A stretch of DNA of 64,000 bases from Streptomyces flaveolus (GTDB taxonomy: Bacteria > Actinomycetota > Actinomycetes > Streptomycetales > Streptomycetaceae). The notes beneath the pieces are model-generated. The model saw only the letters and a list, made by a program, of their open reading frames with translations. It was not told the DNA's origin and did not search any database. Both the position numbers and the translations under genes were made by a program. The DNA is taken from NCBI RefSeq assembly GCF_014648815.1, contig NZ_BMRV01000021.1, positions 50,699 through 114,698 on the forward strand. Reading direction: 5' to 3'. Positions 43,457-52,300 of the stretch are shown in pieces (position 1 is the stretch's first letter; every line of letters starts with the position of its first letter).

Positions 43457-44437
43457 TCAGGGCTCCAGAACCACCTTCCCGGTCGTCCCCCGGTCCTGGA
43501 GCGCGCGGTGCGCGGCCGCGGCCTCGGCGAGCGGGAAGCGGTGCACGGCGGGGGAGAGGCGGCCCTCGGCGGCCTCGGCGAGGGCGCGCAGTTCGAGCGT
43601 GCGGACGGGGTCGGGCCCGCCGGCCTTCTCCATCATCACCGGGCCGAGCACCTGCTGGGACACGCCGTCGACGAGGTAGGGCCCGCCGTCGCGCAGGCCC
43701 TTGCCCGACCAGCCGAAGACGAGGTGCAGGCCGCCGGGTCCCAGGAGGGCGACGGCCTCCCGGGCGACGTCCCCGCCCACGCCGTCGAAGACGACGGTCG
43801 CCGCCCGGCCGCCCAGATGGGCGCGCACCTTGGCCGGCCAGTCCGGGTCGGTGTAGTCGACGGCGAGGTCGGCGCCGTTCGCCGCGACGCGGGCGGTCTT
43901 CGCCGGGCCGCCGGCCAGCCCCACGACGGTGGCGCCGGCGTTCTTCGCGTACTGCACCAGCAGTGTGCCGATGCCGCCCGCGGCGGCCGGGACCACGGCG
44001 ACGGAGCCGGGGCCGAGGTCGGCGAACTGCAGGATCCCCATCGCCGTACGCCCCGTGCCGATCATGGCGACGGCCTCGGCGAAGTCCAGGCCGTCCGGGA
44101 TCTCGTGGAGGCGGCCGGCGCCGACGGCGGCGAGTTCGGCGTATCCGCCGGGCGCGAAGCCGAGGTGGGCGACGACCCGCCGGCCGAGCCAGCGCTCGGG
44201 GGTGCCCGCGCCGAGGGCGTCGACGACGCCGGCGATCTCGCGGCCGGGGATCGTGGGCAGGACGGGCAGCTCGGGCGCCGGCCCCCGCACGCCCTCGCGC
44301 AGGGCGGTGTCCAGCAGGTGGACGCCCGCCGCGCGGACGGCGACGCGGACCTCGCCGGGGCCCGGGCGGGCGTCCTCGACCTCTTCGAGGACGAGGTTCT
44401 CGGCCGGGCCGAAGGTGTGCAGACGGATGGCGCGCAT
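43457..44437 (-). CDS. NADPH:quinone reductase / zinc-less medium-chain dehydrogenase
   Basis: 326 residues of the quinone oxidoreductase branch of the MDR superfamily. The N-terminal GroES-like domain (AAGVHLLDTALREG, PTIPGREIAGVVDALG) lacks the structural-zinc Cys set, and the nucleotide motif is AAAGGIGTLLVQYAKNAG. A consensus SoxR box lies just upstream. In S. coelicolor, from memory, SCO4266 is a quinone-reductase-like SoxR target, and this gene occupies the matching place. It probably detoxifies redox-active metabolites such as actinorhodin-type quinones. Confidence 0.88.
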   Translation of the reverse strand: MRAIRLHTFGPAENLVLEEVEDARPGPGEVRVAVRAAGVHLLDTALREGVRGPAPELPVLPTIPGREIAGVVDALGAGTPERWLGRRVVAHLGFAPGGYAELAAVGAGRLHEIPDGLDFAEAVAMIGTGRTAMGILQFADLGPGSVAVVPAAAGGIGTLLVQYAKNAGATVVGLAGGPAKTARVAANGADLAVDYTDPDWPAKVRAHLGGRAATVVFDGVGGDVAREAVALLGPGGLHLVFGWSGKGLRDGGPYLVDGVSQQVLGPVMMEKAGGPDPVRTLELRALAEAAEGRLSPAVHRFPLAEAAAAHRALQDRGTTGKVVLEP

Positions 44438-44480
44438 GGCGGTCCCCCCTGTGAGGCTTGTGGTCCGGGCCCCACTCAAC

Positions 44481-44502
44481 GACCTCAAGCCTGCTTGAGG
44501 TC
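44481..44502 (-). promoter_or_regulatory. SoxR box in the quinone reductase promoter
   Basis: Arms GACCTCAAG and CTTGAGGTC around CCTG: the core CCTCAAG-N4-CTTGAGG agrees with the SoxR consensus at every arm position. It sits between TTGACC and a weak -10 (TTGAGT) separated by 19 bases, the long spacer expected for MerR-type activation. The site overlaps the stop codon of the upstream flavoprotein gene. Confidence 0.85.
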
Positions 44503-45645
44503 AAGCTCCTTCCGGCCGAGCGCCAGGGACACGGCCGTCAGGGCACTGTTGAAGGAGACCTCCGACAGCAGTCCCGGCGCGGCGACCTGGTCCCCGGCGA
44601 GGTAGACGCCGTCGCCGCGGTCGACGGCGGGCCGGTCCCGCCAGGTGGTGCCGGGCGGGTCGACGGCGCCCGTACGGCCGTTCGCGACGGACTCGCGCCG
44701 CCAGGTGACGCGCTCGCGCCAGCCCGGGAAGCCCAGGTCGAGCAGGTGCTCGGCGCGGGCGGTGCCGTCGGCCTTCGACTCGTCCGGCGCGATCGGGATC
44801 TGCCCCTGGATCAGCTGCTCGCCCGCCGGTGCCAGGGTGCGGTCCTGCGCGGTGAACCGCTCGATCCAGCCCGGCGCGTCCAGGTCGGAAACCGCGAAGG
44901 CGTCGCCGCGCCGGGACCGCACGGCCAGGTCGATCAGGGTGGTGCGCCCGCTGGGCCAGGTCAGCGCCGGGTCGCCGAGCAGACGGCGGGCGGCGTCGAG
45001 GGAGGTGGCGACGACGACCGGGGTGTCCGCCGGGAGGGTGTCGACCCGGGACAGGGTCTCCATCCGGACCCCGAGGTTCCATGCCAGGGCGGCCATCCGG
45101 TCGATGACGCCGGCCCAGCCGCCGCGCGGGTAGTGCGCCTCGGGCGGCAGCTTGGTAGCCCGGCGCAGGCGTTCCTGCACGAAGGCGGCGGACAGCGAGC
45201 CGGGGTCGTGGTGGAAGAGGGCGACGGCACAGTAGTGGGCGGCGGCACGGGCGCCCTCCTCGCCCGCGACGCCGGTCGCCCAGGTGAGGAAGTCGGTGTC
45301 GACGGGGGCCGGTCCGACGCCCCGGCGCAGCAGTCTGAGCATGGCGAGGGGCGGGGTGCGGCGCAGTGCGCCCCGGTGGCGCAGCCGCAGCCGGGCCGCC
45401 TCCAGCGGCGGGAGGGGCGCGAGGGGGCCGATCAGGTCGCGCTGCTTGAGCCAGGACCAGTGCGGGCCGCCGTTGTAGAGGGCGTGCGGGCCCTCGTTGG
45501 TGCGGTACGGGCCGTCGGCGGTGCGGGCCCGTCCGCCGAGCGTGTGGTGGGCCTCGTGGACGGTGACCTTGGCGCCCGCCTCGGCGGCGGTGATGGCGGC
45601 GGTCAGTCCGGCGAAGCCGCCGCCGACGACGGTGATGCGGTGCAT
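44485..45645 (-). CDS. FAD/NAD(P)-binding protein, phytoene-desaturase-like
   Basis: 386 residues. The N-terminal Rossmann motif ITVVGGGFAGLTAAITAAEA is followed by TLGGRAR, typical of amine-oxidase/CrtI proteins, and the C-terminal YLAGDQVAAPGLLSEVSFNS places FAD. The substrate is unknown; no carotenoid genes are adjacent. ATG 45645 has GGGAG upstream. Its last codons carry the SoxR box of the next gene. Confidence 0.8.
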   Translation of the reverse strand: MHRITVVGGGFAGLTAAITAAEAGAKVTVHEAHHTLGGRARTADGPYRTNEGPHALYNGGPHWSWLKQRDLIGPLAPLPPLEAARLRLRHRGALRRTPPLAMLRLLRRGVGPAPVDTDFLTWATGVAGEEGARAAAHYCAVALFHHDPGSLSAAFVQERLRRATKLPPEAHYPRGGWAGVIDRMAALAWNLGVRMETLSRVDTLPADTPVVVATSLDAARRLLGDPALTWPSGRTTLIDLAVRSRRGDAFAVSDLDAPGWIERFTAQDRTLAPAGEQLIQGQIPIAPDESKADGTARAEHLLDLGFPGWRERVTWRRESVANGRTGAVDPPGTTWRDRPAVDRGDGVYLAGDQVAAPGLLSEVSFNSALTAVSLALGRKELDLKQA

Positions 45646-45795
45646 GGCTGGGGCTCCCTCGGGTCGCGTTCGCCTGGTGTCGTGCGTTTCTGCGAGTACG
45701 ACGGATGCGCGGCCGGGAAACGTGACACGCGGTCGGAGGGAATCACGAAGCCGCAGGTGGGGGCCATTGTCGGTGGCGGGGTGCAGCATGGGGCC

Positions 45796-46488
45796 ATGGC
45801 GAGGAGAGCTGCGGGCGGCGGCGGTACGGCGGCGTTGCGGCCGGTGCGGCGCCCCGAGGTGCGCCTGCCGGCGCTGGAGCCGTACGGCGGCGGAGGACTG
45901 GAGCCGGACGGCGACTACGACGGGCTGGAGTTCCTGGAGACGGACTTCGCCGGGCAGGACGGCGCGGGCGCCCGCTTCATGGACTGCGCGCTGACGGGGT
46001 GCGCGCTGGACGAGACGTCACTGCCGCGCGCCCGGCTGCTCGACTCGGTCCTCACCGGCGTACGGGGCGTCGGCACGGACCTCGCCGAGGCCACGCTGCG
46101 CGACGTGGAGCTGGTCGACGCCCGGCTGGGCGGCACGCAGTTGCACGGGGCGGCGCTGGAGCGGGTCCTGATCCGCGGCGGGAAGATCGACTATATGAAT
46201 CTGCGCCGGGCCCGGCTCAAGGACGTCGTCTTCGAAGGCTGTGTCCTGGTCGAGCCGGACTTCGGGGGCGCGCGCCTGGAGCGGGTCGCGTTCGTGGGCT
46301 GCGCCCTGAAGGACGCCGACCTCAGCGCGGCGACCCTGACGGACGTCGACCTGCGCGGTGCCGATCCGCTGGAGCTGGCCCGCGGCGTGGACCGGCTGGC
46401 GGGGTCGGTGATCAGCCCGGCCCAGCTGCTCGACCTGGCGCCGGTACTGGCGGCGGAAATGGGGGTTCGGGTGCTGGCGGAGGAGTAG
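45796..46488 (+). CDS. pentapeptide-repeat protein
   Basis: 230 residues. Degenerate A(D/N)LXX repeats cover residues ~45-200 (LEATLRDVELVDARLGG, LRRARLKDVVFEGCVLV, LKDADLSAATLTDVDLRGAD), predicted to form a right-handed quadrilateral helix. Some members mimic DNA and protect gyrase, but most, including this one, have no assigned role. The start ATG is inferred from the frame; the ribosome site is weak. Confidence 0.8.
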   Translation: MARRAAGGGGTAALRPVRRPEVRLPALEPYGGGGLEPDGDYDGLEFLETDFAGQDGAGARFMDCALTGCALDETSLPRARLLDSVLTGVRGVGTDLAEATLRDVELVDARLGGTQLHGAALERVLIRGGKIDYMNLRRARLKDVVFEGCVLVEPDFGGARLERVAFVGCALKDADLSAATLTDVDLRGADPLELARGVDRLAGSVISPAQLLDLAPVLAAEMGVRVLAEE

Positions 46489-46527
46489 GGGCACTGCCAG
46501 GGGCCCGACCGGGCGGGACGGGCGCGG

Positions 46528-47028
46528 TCAGGAGACGCGGGGGAAGCGGGCCTGGAGGGTCCAGATCGCCGGGTTCTCCGCCAGGGTCTCGTGCATGTCC
46601 GTGAGGTCCGCGATCAGGTCGTGGAGGAAGTCCCGGGCCTCCCGGCGCAGTGCGGTGTGCGAGAAGGACAGCGGCGGTTCGCTCGCCGGCAGCCACTCCG
46701 CCTCGATGTCGACCCAGCCGAAGCGGCGCTCGAACAGCAGACGGTCGGTGGACTCGGTGAAGTCCAGCTCGGCGTGCTGCGGCCGGGCGGCCCGGGAGCC
46801 CGCCGGATCCCGGTCGACCTGCTCCACGATGTCGCACAGCGCCCACGCGAAGTCCAGCACCGGCACCCATCCCCAGGCTGTGGAGATCTCCCGGTCCTCC
46901 TTGGTGTCGGCGAGATACACGTCCCCGCAGAACAGGTCGTGCCGCAGGGCGTGGACGTCCGCGCGGCGGTAGTCGGTCTGCGGCGGGTCGGGGAATCGGG
47001 TGGAGAGGGCGTAGCCGATGTCGAGCAC
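46528..47028 (-). CDS. conserved-looking hypothetical protein
   Basis: About 166 residues if the GTG at 47028 is used (VLDIGYALSTRFPDPP). It has no signal peptide or membrane segment and contains many acidic and aromatic residues (WGWVPVLDFAWALCDIVEQV, DRLLFERRFGWVDIEAEWLP). The amino-acid pattern is that of a folded cytoplasmic protein, but I recognise no family. The start is uncertain. It is divergent from the GNAT-Nudix gene. Confidence 0.6.
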   Translation of the reverse strand: MLDIGYALSTRFPDPPQTDYRRADVHALRHDLFCGDVYLADTKEDREISTAWGWVPVLDFAWALCDIVEQVDRDPAGSRAARPQHAELDFTESTDRLLFERRFGWVDIEAEWLPASEPPLSFSHTALRREARDFLHDLIADLTDMHETLAENPAIWTLQARFPRVS

Positions 47029-47095
47029 GCAGGTGATGGTGTCATGCCCCCGCTTCCGGGCCACCGCAGGACCGGCGCGGGGTAGGTTGCCCCGC

Positions 47096-48043
47096 GTGAT
47101 CATCACCCCGCTCACGCTCGCCCCCGACCACGACATCCCGGGACCGCTCCTCACCGAGCTGACCGCCCTCTACGCGTCCCACCGCGCCTTCCACGCCCTC
47201 AGCGGCGACTTCCCCGATCCCGACGACATCCGTCCGGAACAGGTGGCGGCGGCGCTGGCCGACGAGTTGGCGCAGCCGGGCGCGGAGGTCCTGCTCGCCC
47301 GGGACGCGGGCCGGCTGGTCGGGATCGCGGTCACCCTCGCCCGGCATCCCGACCCGGCCGACCCCGACCCCTGGATCGGCCTGCTGATGGTGGACGCGCA
47401 GCTGGGCCGGAAGGGGCACGGCAGGCGGCTCGCGTCCCTCGTCGAGGACCGCTTCCGGGCCGCGGGCCATGCCGGTCTGCGGCTCGCCGTCCTCGACGGC
47501 AACGGCGACGCCCTCGCCTTCTGGACCGCCCTCGGCTACGAGACCGTCGGCCACCGCCGGGACCTGCAAGCCGCCCGCCCCTGCACGGTGCTGCGCAAGC
47601 CGCTGCGCATCCCGCGCCGCGCGGCCCGCGTCGCCGTGCTCGACCCCGAGGGCGCGGTCTTCCTCCTGCGTTACGACAACGTCGAGGTCGGCGTGCACTG
47701 GGCGATGCCCGGCGGCGGCCTGGACGAGGACGAGAGCCCGCGCGAGGGCGCCCTGCGCGAACTGCGCGAGGAGACCGGCTGGACGGACCTGGAGCCCGGC
47801 CCGCTGCTGTGCACCTGGGAGCACGACTTCACCCACCTGAGCGTGGGCCCGGTCCGCCAGCACGAGCACATCTACGTCGCCCACGGCCCCCGGCGCGAGC
47901 CCACCGGACCGCACCTCGCCGCCGCGCACGCCGCGGACGGCATCCTCACCTGGCGCTGGTGGAGCCGCGCGGAACTCGCCGAGGCGCCCGAGGCCCTGTG
48001 GCCGCCGGACCTGCCCCGGCTGCTCGACGCGTTCGAGGAGTGA
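47096..48043 (+). CDS. GNAT acetyltransferase fused to a Nudix hydrolase
   Basis: 315 residues. The N-terminal ~165 are a GNAT domain with the acetyl-CoA loop DAQLGRKGHGRRLASLV and LAFWTALGYETVG. The C-terminal ~145 are a Nudix domain whose box GGGLDEDESPREGALRELREETGW-like core fits GX5EX7REUXEEXGU; only the catalytic Glu pattern is quoted here. The protein could modify a metabolite and clear a nucleotide derivative in one polypeptide. GTG 47096 follows TAGGTT by seven bases, a leaderless start. Confidence 0.85.
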   Translation: MIITPLTLAPDHDIPGPLLTELTALYASHRAFHALSGDFPDPDDIRPEQVAAALADELAQPGAEVLLARDAGRLVGIAVTLARHPDPADPDPWIGLLMVDAQLGRKGHGRRLASLVEDRFRAAGHAGLRLAVLDGNGDALAFWTALGYETVGHRRDLQAARPCTVLRKPLRIPRRAARVAVLDPEGAVFLLRYDNVEVGVHWAMPGGGLDEDESPREGALRELREETGWTDLEPGPLLCTWEHDFTHLSVGPVRQHEHIYVAHGPRREPTGPHLAAAHAADGILTWRWWSRAELAEAPEALWPPDLPRLLDAFEE

Positions 48044-48064
48044 GGCGGCGGGCGGCGCCCCGCC

Positions 48065-49471
48065 TCACGGGCGCTCCGGCTTCCCGTCCCCGTACAGCCA
48101 GTCGTCCCAGATCTCCGTGAAGTCCTTCCCGGGGGCCGACTTCTCCACGAACGCCGTGAAGTCGTCGGTGTCCGCGTTGCCGTGCCGGTGGGCGGCGGCC
48201 CAGTCGCGCAGCAGGGCGCGGAAGGCGTCGTCGCCGACCGTCTGCCGGATGCGGTGCAGCACCATCGCGCCGCGCTGGTAGACCGGGCTGTCGGAGATGT
48301 GGGCGGCATCGGACGGCTTGCCGGGCGGGAACGCCCAGACGGCCTCGTTCGCCGCCTCGTCGTCGAAGTAGTCGCCGTCGTAGAGCGCGTCGAAGGTCTC
48401 CTGGGCGGTGTCGCCGCCGTGGTCCTCCGTCCACAGCCACTCCGCGTAGGTGGCGAAGCCCTCGTTGAGCCACATGTCGCGCCAGGTCTTCGGCGTGACG
48501 GAGTCGCCGTACCACTGGTGGGCCAGCTCGTGGACGAGGGTCTCGGTGTCGGGGGCGCCGGGGAAGTAGGGCCGGGTCTGGGTCTCCAGGGCGTAGCCGG
48601 CGTCGTCCGGGCGGTCGACGATCGCGCCGGTGGAGGAGAAGGGGTACGGGCCGAAGAGGCCCTGCTCCCACTTCAGGATCGCGGGGATCTGTGCGAGGAC
48701 CGTCCGGCTCGCGCCGGCCTGCTCCGGGTCGACGGCCGTGTACACCGGCAGGCCGTCGTCGGTGGCCGAGCGGCTGATCCGCCAGTCGCCGACGGCGATC
48801 GTGGCGACGTAGCTCGCCATCGGCTCGGCGGTGTGCCAGCGGTACGTCGTACGGCCGGCCTTGGTCGTCTCGTCGGTCAGCCGGCCGTTGGAGACGACCC
48901 CGTAGTCCTCGGGGACGGTGACCGCGAGGTCGTACGTCGCCTTGTCGGAGGGGTGGTGGTTGCCGGGGAACCAGGCCATCGAGCCGGTCGGCTCGCCGAG
49001 TCCGACCGCGCCGTCGTCGGTGGGCAGCCACCCCTCCTCGGAGTCGTCCGGGTCGGTCACGGTCTCGGGCTCGCCGGAGTAGCGGACCCGCACGCGGAAC
49101 GTCTCTCCGTCGTCCAGCTCGTCCGGCGGGCGGACGGTCAGCTCCTGCCCGGCCCGGTTGAAGCGGGCCTCCCGGCCTTCCACGGTGACGTTCTCGACGT
49201 CCAGGCCCTTGAGGTCCAGATTGAAGGCGGACAGGTCCTGGGTGGCACGTGCCGTGATCGTCGCCGTGCCGGTGAGCTGCTCGGCGTCGGGGTCGTAGTC
49301 CAGGACCAGGTCGTAGTGGCCGACGTCGTAGCCGCCGTTGCCCGCCTTGGGGAAGTACGGATCGCGCACGCCCGAACCGCCGGGGGTGCCGTCGACACCG
49401 CCGCCACCACTGCTGCACGCCGCGAGGGCGGTGACGGTGGCGGCGGCTACGAGCAGACGGGTGAGGCGCAC
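48065..49471 (-). CDS. M1-family metallopeptidase, lipoprotein
   Basis: 468 residues. The lipobox LAAC at the N-terminus anchors it outside the cell. The zinc motif HELAHQW is near residue 310 with the distal Glu in WLNEGFATYAEW, and GAMEN is replaced by the region around DAGYALETQTR. It is about half the size of full aminopeptidase N and lacks the large helical C-terminal domain, as do other short actinobacterial M1 lipoproteins. The GTG start follows TAGGAT by six bases. A parS site lies 19 bases upstream. Confidence 0.88.
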   Translation of the reverse strand: MRLTRLLVAAATVTALAACSSGGGGVDGTPGGSGVRDPYFPKAGNGGYDVGHYDLVLDYDPDAEQLTGTATITARATQDLSAFNLDLKGLDVENVTVEGREARFNRAGQELTVRPPDELDDGETFRVRVRYSGEPETVTDPDDSEEGWLPTDDGAVGLGEPTGSMAWFPGNHHPSDKATYDLAVTVPEDYGVVSNGRLTDETTKAGRTTYRWHTAEPMASYVATIAVGDWRISRSATDDGLPVYTAVDPEQAGASRTVLAQIPAILKWEQGLFGPYPFSSTGAIVDRPDDAGYALETQTRPYFPGAPDTETLVHELAHQWYGDSVTPKTWRDMWLNEGFATYAEWLWTEDHGGDTAQETFDALYDGDYFDDEAANEAVWAFPPGKPSDAAHISDSPVYQRGAMVLHRIRQTVGDDAFRALLRDWAAAHRHGNADTDDFTAFVEKSAPGKDFTEIWDDWLYGDGKPERP

Positions 49472-49489
49472 GCCGTGATCCTATGGGGC

Positions 49490-49503
49490 GTTTCACGTGA
49501 AAC
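49490..49503. promoter_or_regulatory. parS, ParB-binding site
   Basis: GTTTCACGTGAAAC is a perfect 14-bp palindrome identical to the Streptomyces parS consensus. It lies in the spacer between the M1 peptidase promoter and the hbpS gene end. Most Streptomyces parS sites cluster around oriC; no replication gene is in this window, so this may be one of the outlying sites. Confidence 0.9.
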
Positions 49504-49544
49504 GCCCGCCGGATCCGGCCGTTGCGCCCGTCGGGCGGCAGGGC

Positions 49545-50114
49545 CTAGCCCAGCGCCTCCGCGCCCGCCTGCGCGAACTTCTCGTCCAGGGCGCCGGACG
49601 GGGCACCCGCGACGCCGATACCGGCGATCGGCGCCTTGTCGGCGGTGACCGGGACGCCACCGCCCAGGAACAGCGTGCCCGGGATGTCCTTCAGGTTGGG
49701 GGCGTTCTCCAGGCGGCCCTCCAGCTCGGTGGTCGTGGCGTTCCACGAGACGGCGGTGTACGCCTTCTTCACGGCCGACTCGTACGACTGCGGGCCGGCG
49801 CCGTCCCCGCGCATGGTGAGGATCGTGTTGCCGTTGCGGTCGACGACGGCGACGGTGATGCGCTGGCCTTCCTTCGCGGCGGCCTTCAGCGCGGCCTGGG
49901 CGGCCTCGGTGGCGGCGCCGATCGTCAGGTGCGTGGAGGTGGTGGTGTCGCGCTTGCCGGCCGCGGCGGCGGGGGCGGCGGCCACCGCGGCGTCCGGGGC
50001 GGCCTCCGGTGCCGAGGCGTTGGCCGCCACCGTGCCGAAGGTGCCCGCCGCGACGGCGGCGAGGACGGCGCCGCCGGTGGCGATACGGGCGCGCCGGGAA
50101 AGGGTCTTCTTCAT
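49545..50114 (-). CDS. hbpS: HbpS-like secreted haem-binding protein
   Basis: 189 residues. The signal sequence contains twin Arg (SRRARIATGG), suggesting Tat export, then an Ala-rich linker and a GlcG/HbpS domain (residues ~60-189: LTIGAATEAAQAALKAAAKE, ITVAVVDRNGNTILTMRGD, LFLGGGVPVTADKAPIAGIG). In S. reticuli HbpS binds haem and iron outside the cell and interacts with the kinase SenS. The divergent neighbours are a two-component pair of matching type, so this is read as the HbpS-SenS-SenR system for redox and iron stress. Confidence 0.88.
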   Translation of the reverse strand: MKKTLSRRARIATGGAVLAAVAAGTFGTVAANASAPEAAPDAAVAAAPAAAAGKRDTTTSTHLTIGAATEAAQAALKAAAKEGQRITVAVVDRNGNTILTMRGDGAGPQSYESAVKKAYTAVSWNATTTELEGRLENAPNLKDIPGTLFLGGGVPVTADKAPIAGIGVAGAPSGALDEKFAQAGAEALG

Positions 50115-50368
50115 GGTGGATGCTCCTCGGGGTCGGGGCGGACGGTCCGCGTCGAGGCCCCTGCGGGCCGCTTCCGTCCTTCTGCTCTCCACCCTCCGCC
50201 CCGCACCTGGAGTGTGCGGTCGCCGTTCCGGCTGCTCCCCCGCGACGGAACGGGCGACAGCGGGGTCGTCCGATCGGCTGACCCCTCCACCGTCCGGGCA
50301 GGTCACCATGGGAGTGAACGCGCAGCTCAGCGTGGAAGGACACAACGGTGGAAAGGAGGCGTGCGCGG

Positions 50369-51595
50369 ATGCCGAAGCCCTGTGACCCGGACACCCGGTG
50401 GCTCGGTGCCGTCCTGCACGTGGCGTTCTTCCTCCTGCTCGGCGGCGCCCTCGCCCGCTTCCTGCTGCGCCACCCCGGCGAGCCCCGCACCCCCTGGATC
50501 ATCGCCCTGTCCCTCGCCCTCGCCGCGCTGCACCTGCTCGGGCCCGTGCTCAGCGGTGCCGGGGCGCGGCCCACCCGGCGGAGCCTGGCCTGGCTCGGCG
50601 CGGTGGTCGCGGTGTGGATGGTGCTCGTCGTCCTCGCACCCAGCTTCTCCTGGTGCGCGGTGCCCCTCTTCTACACCGGCCTGCGGACCCTGCCGGCCCG
50701 GGCGGCGCTCGTCCTGGTGACCGTCCTGACGGTGTTCGTCGTCGCCGCGCAGCTCCGGCTCGCGGGGCGCTTCGACCCGAACCTGCTGCTCGCCCCGCCG
50801 GCCGTCGCCGCCATCGCCACGGCCGTGTTCCTGCACACCGAACGGCAGGCGGCCCGGCAGCGGGCCCTGATCGACGACCTGATCCGCACCCGCCGCGAAC
50901 TCGCCGCCGCCGAACGCCGCGAGGGCACCCTGGCCGAACGCCAGCGGCTGTCCATGGAGATCCACGACACCCTCGCCCAGGGCCTGTCCAGCCAGCGGAT
51001 GCTGCTCCAGGCGGCCGAGCGGGTCTGGGAGTCCGACCCGGGCAAGGCCCGCACCCACGTCCGGGGCGCCGCGTCCGTCGCCGAGCACAATCTCGCCGAG
51101 GCCCGCCGCTTCGTGCACGACCTCGCCCCGGCCGACCTCGCCCGCGGCGGCGGCCTGGTGGCGGCGCTCGGCGCCCTGGCCGAGCGGGAGTCCGGCGACC
51201 ACCTCACCGTGCGGGTCCACGTGGACGACGGCGGCCGGGCCCCGCTGCTGCCCGACCGTGTCCAGTCGGCCCTGCTGAGGATCGCCCAGGGCGCCCTGGC
51301 CAACGTCCGGGAGCACGCGGGCGCCTCCACCGCGGCGCTCACCCTCACCCTCCTGGAGGACCAGGCCGTCCTGGACGTCACCGACGACGGCCACGGCTTC
51401 GACCCGGCGGCGCTGCCCGGTGCCCCGTCGGGAGTGCGCGGGCACGGACTGCCCGCCATGCGTGCCCGGCTGCGCGGGCTCGGTGGCACCCTGACCGTCG
51501 AGTCCGCCCCCGGCGAGGGCACCGTCGTGTCCGCCGCCGTCCCCCTGGACCCGCCCCGGACCGACCCGGCCGACCCGCTGGAGGCACCCCGATGA
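50369..51595 (+). CDS. senS: SenS-like sensor histidine kinase
   Basis: 408 residues. Four or five membrane segments (residues ~15-160) form a small sensor region, followed by a HisKA_3 dimerisation helix with the phospho-acceptor in RLSMEIHDTLAQGLSSQ and an HATPase_c domain (TDDGHGFDPAALP, GVRGHGLPAMRARLRGLGGT). ATG 50369 follows AAAGGAGG by ten bases. It is divergent from hbpS and overlaps the response regulator by four bases. The S. reticuli counterpart switches between kinase and phosphatase states with HbpS. Confidence 0.88.
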   Translation: MPKPCDPDTRWLGAVLHVAFFLLLGGALARFLLRHPGEPRTPWIIALSLALAALHLLGPVLSGAGARPTRRSLAWLGAVVAVWMVLVVLAPSFSWCAVPLFYTGLRTLPARAALVLVTVLTVFVVAAQLRLAGRFDPNLLLAPPAVAAIATAVFLHTERQAARQRALIDDLIRTRRELAAAERREGTLAERQRLSMEIHDTLAQGLSSQRMLLQAAERVWESDPGKARTHVRGAASVAEHNLAEARRFVHDLAPADLARGGGLVAALGALAERESGDHLTVRVHVDDGGRAPLLPDRVQSALLRIAQGALANVREHAGASTAALTLTLLEDQAVLDVTDDGHGFDPAALPGAPSGVRGHGLPAMRARLRGLGGTLTVESAPGEGTVVSAAVPLDPPRTDPADPLEAPR

Positions 51596-52239
51596 CCGAA
51601 CCGGCCGCCCCGGCCCCCGTCCGCATCCTCGTCTGCGACGACCACGTCGTCGTCCGCGCCGGACTGCTGGCCCTGCTCGACAGCGCTCCCGGCATCGAGG
51701 TGGTCGGCGAGGCCGGCACCGGGGAGGAGGCGCTCGCCCTCGCCGCGCGGCTGGCGCCCGACGTGGTGCTGATGGACCTTCAGCTCGGCGAGGGCATCGA
51801 CGGGGTGGAGACCACGCGCCGCCTCACCGCCACCGGCGGCCCGTCCCCGCACGTCCTGGTGCTCACCACGTACGACACCGACGCCGACATCACCCGCGCC
51901 ATCGAGGCCGGCGCGACCGGCTACCTGCTCAAGGCGGAGCGTCCCGAGGAGCTGTTCGCCGCGATCCACGCCGCCGCGCGGGGCCGCACGGCGCTGTCCG
52001 GGCCGGTCGCCAGCCGGGTCATGGCCAACATGCGCAGCCCGCGCCCCTCCCTCACCGACCGGGAGCGCGACATCCTGGCCCAGCTCGCCACCGGTCTGGG
52101 CAACCGGGAGATCGCCCGGGCCCTGTTCATCAGCGAGGCCACCGTGAAGACCCATCTGCGCCGCATCTACGACAAGCTGGGCGTCGACACCCGCGCGGGC
52201 GCGGTCTCGGTGGCGAAGGAACAGCGCCTGCTGCCCTGA
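51592..52239 (+). CDS. senR: SenR-like NarL/LuxR response regulator
   Basis: 215 residues. The receiver has VCDDHVVVRAGLL, the phospho-acceptor in VVLMDLQLGEGIDG and K in GYLLKAERP. The C-terminal LuxR HTH reads LTDRERDILAQLATGLGNRE and SEATVKTHLRRIYDKLGV. ATGA overlaps the kinase stop. A strong terminator follows. It is expected to control hbpS and peroxide-defence genes. Confidence 0.9.
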   Translation: MTEPAAPAPVRILVCDDHVVVRAGLLALLDSAPGIEVVGEAGTGEEALALAARLAPDVVLMDLQLGEGIDGVETTRRLTATGGPSPHVLVLTTYDTDADITRAIEAGATGYLLKAERPEELFAAIHAAARGRTALSGPVASRVMANMRSPRPSLTDRERDILAQLATGLGNREIARALFISEATVKTHLRRIYDKLGVDTRAGAVSVAKEQRLLP

Positions 52240-52242
52240 CGC

Positions 52243-52277
52243 CGAAGGCCCCCCGGCACAGCGCCGGGGGGCCTTCG
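52243..52277. terminator. bidirectional terminator between senR and terD-like gene
   Basis: CGAAGGCCCCCCGGC with its complement around ACAGC: a 15-bp perfect stem. Confidence 0.92.
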
Positions 52278-52300
52278 TACGGTCAACGGACAGGCGGACG

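Noticed and set aside
44458..45795. Long plus-strand extension before the pentapeptide protein
   Set aside because: It is antisense of the flavoprotein gene at 44485-45645, which has clear FAD motifs.
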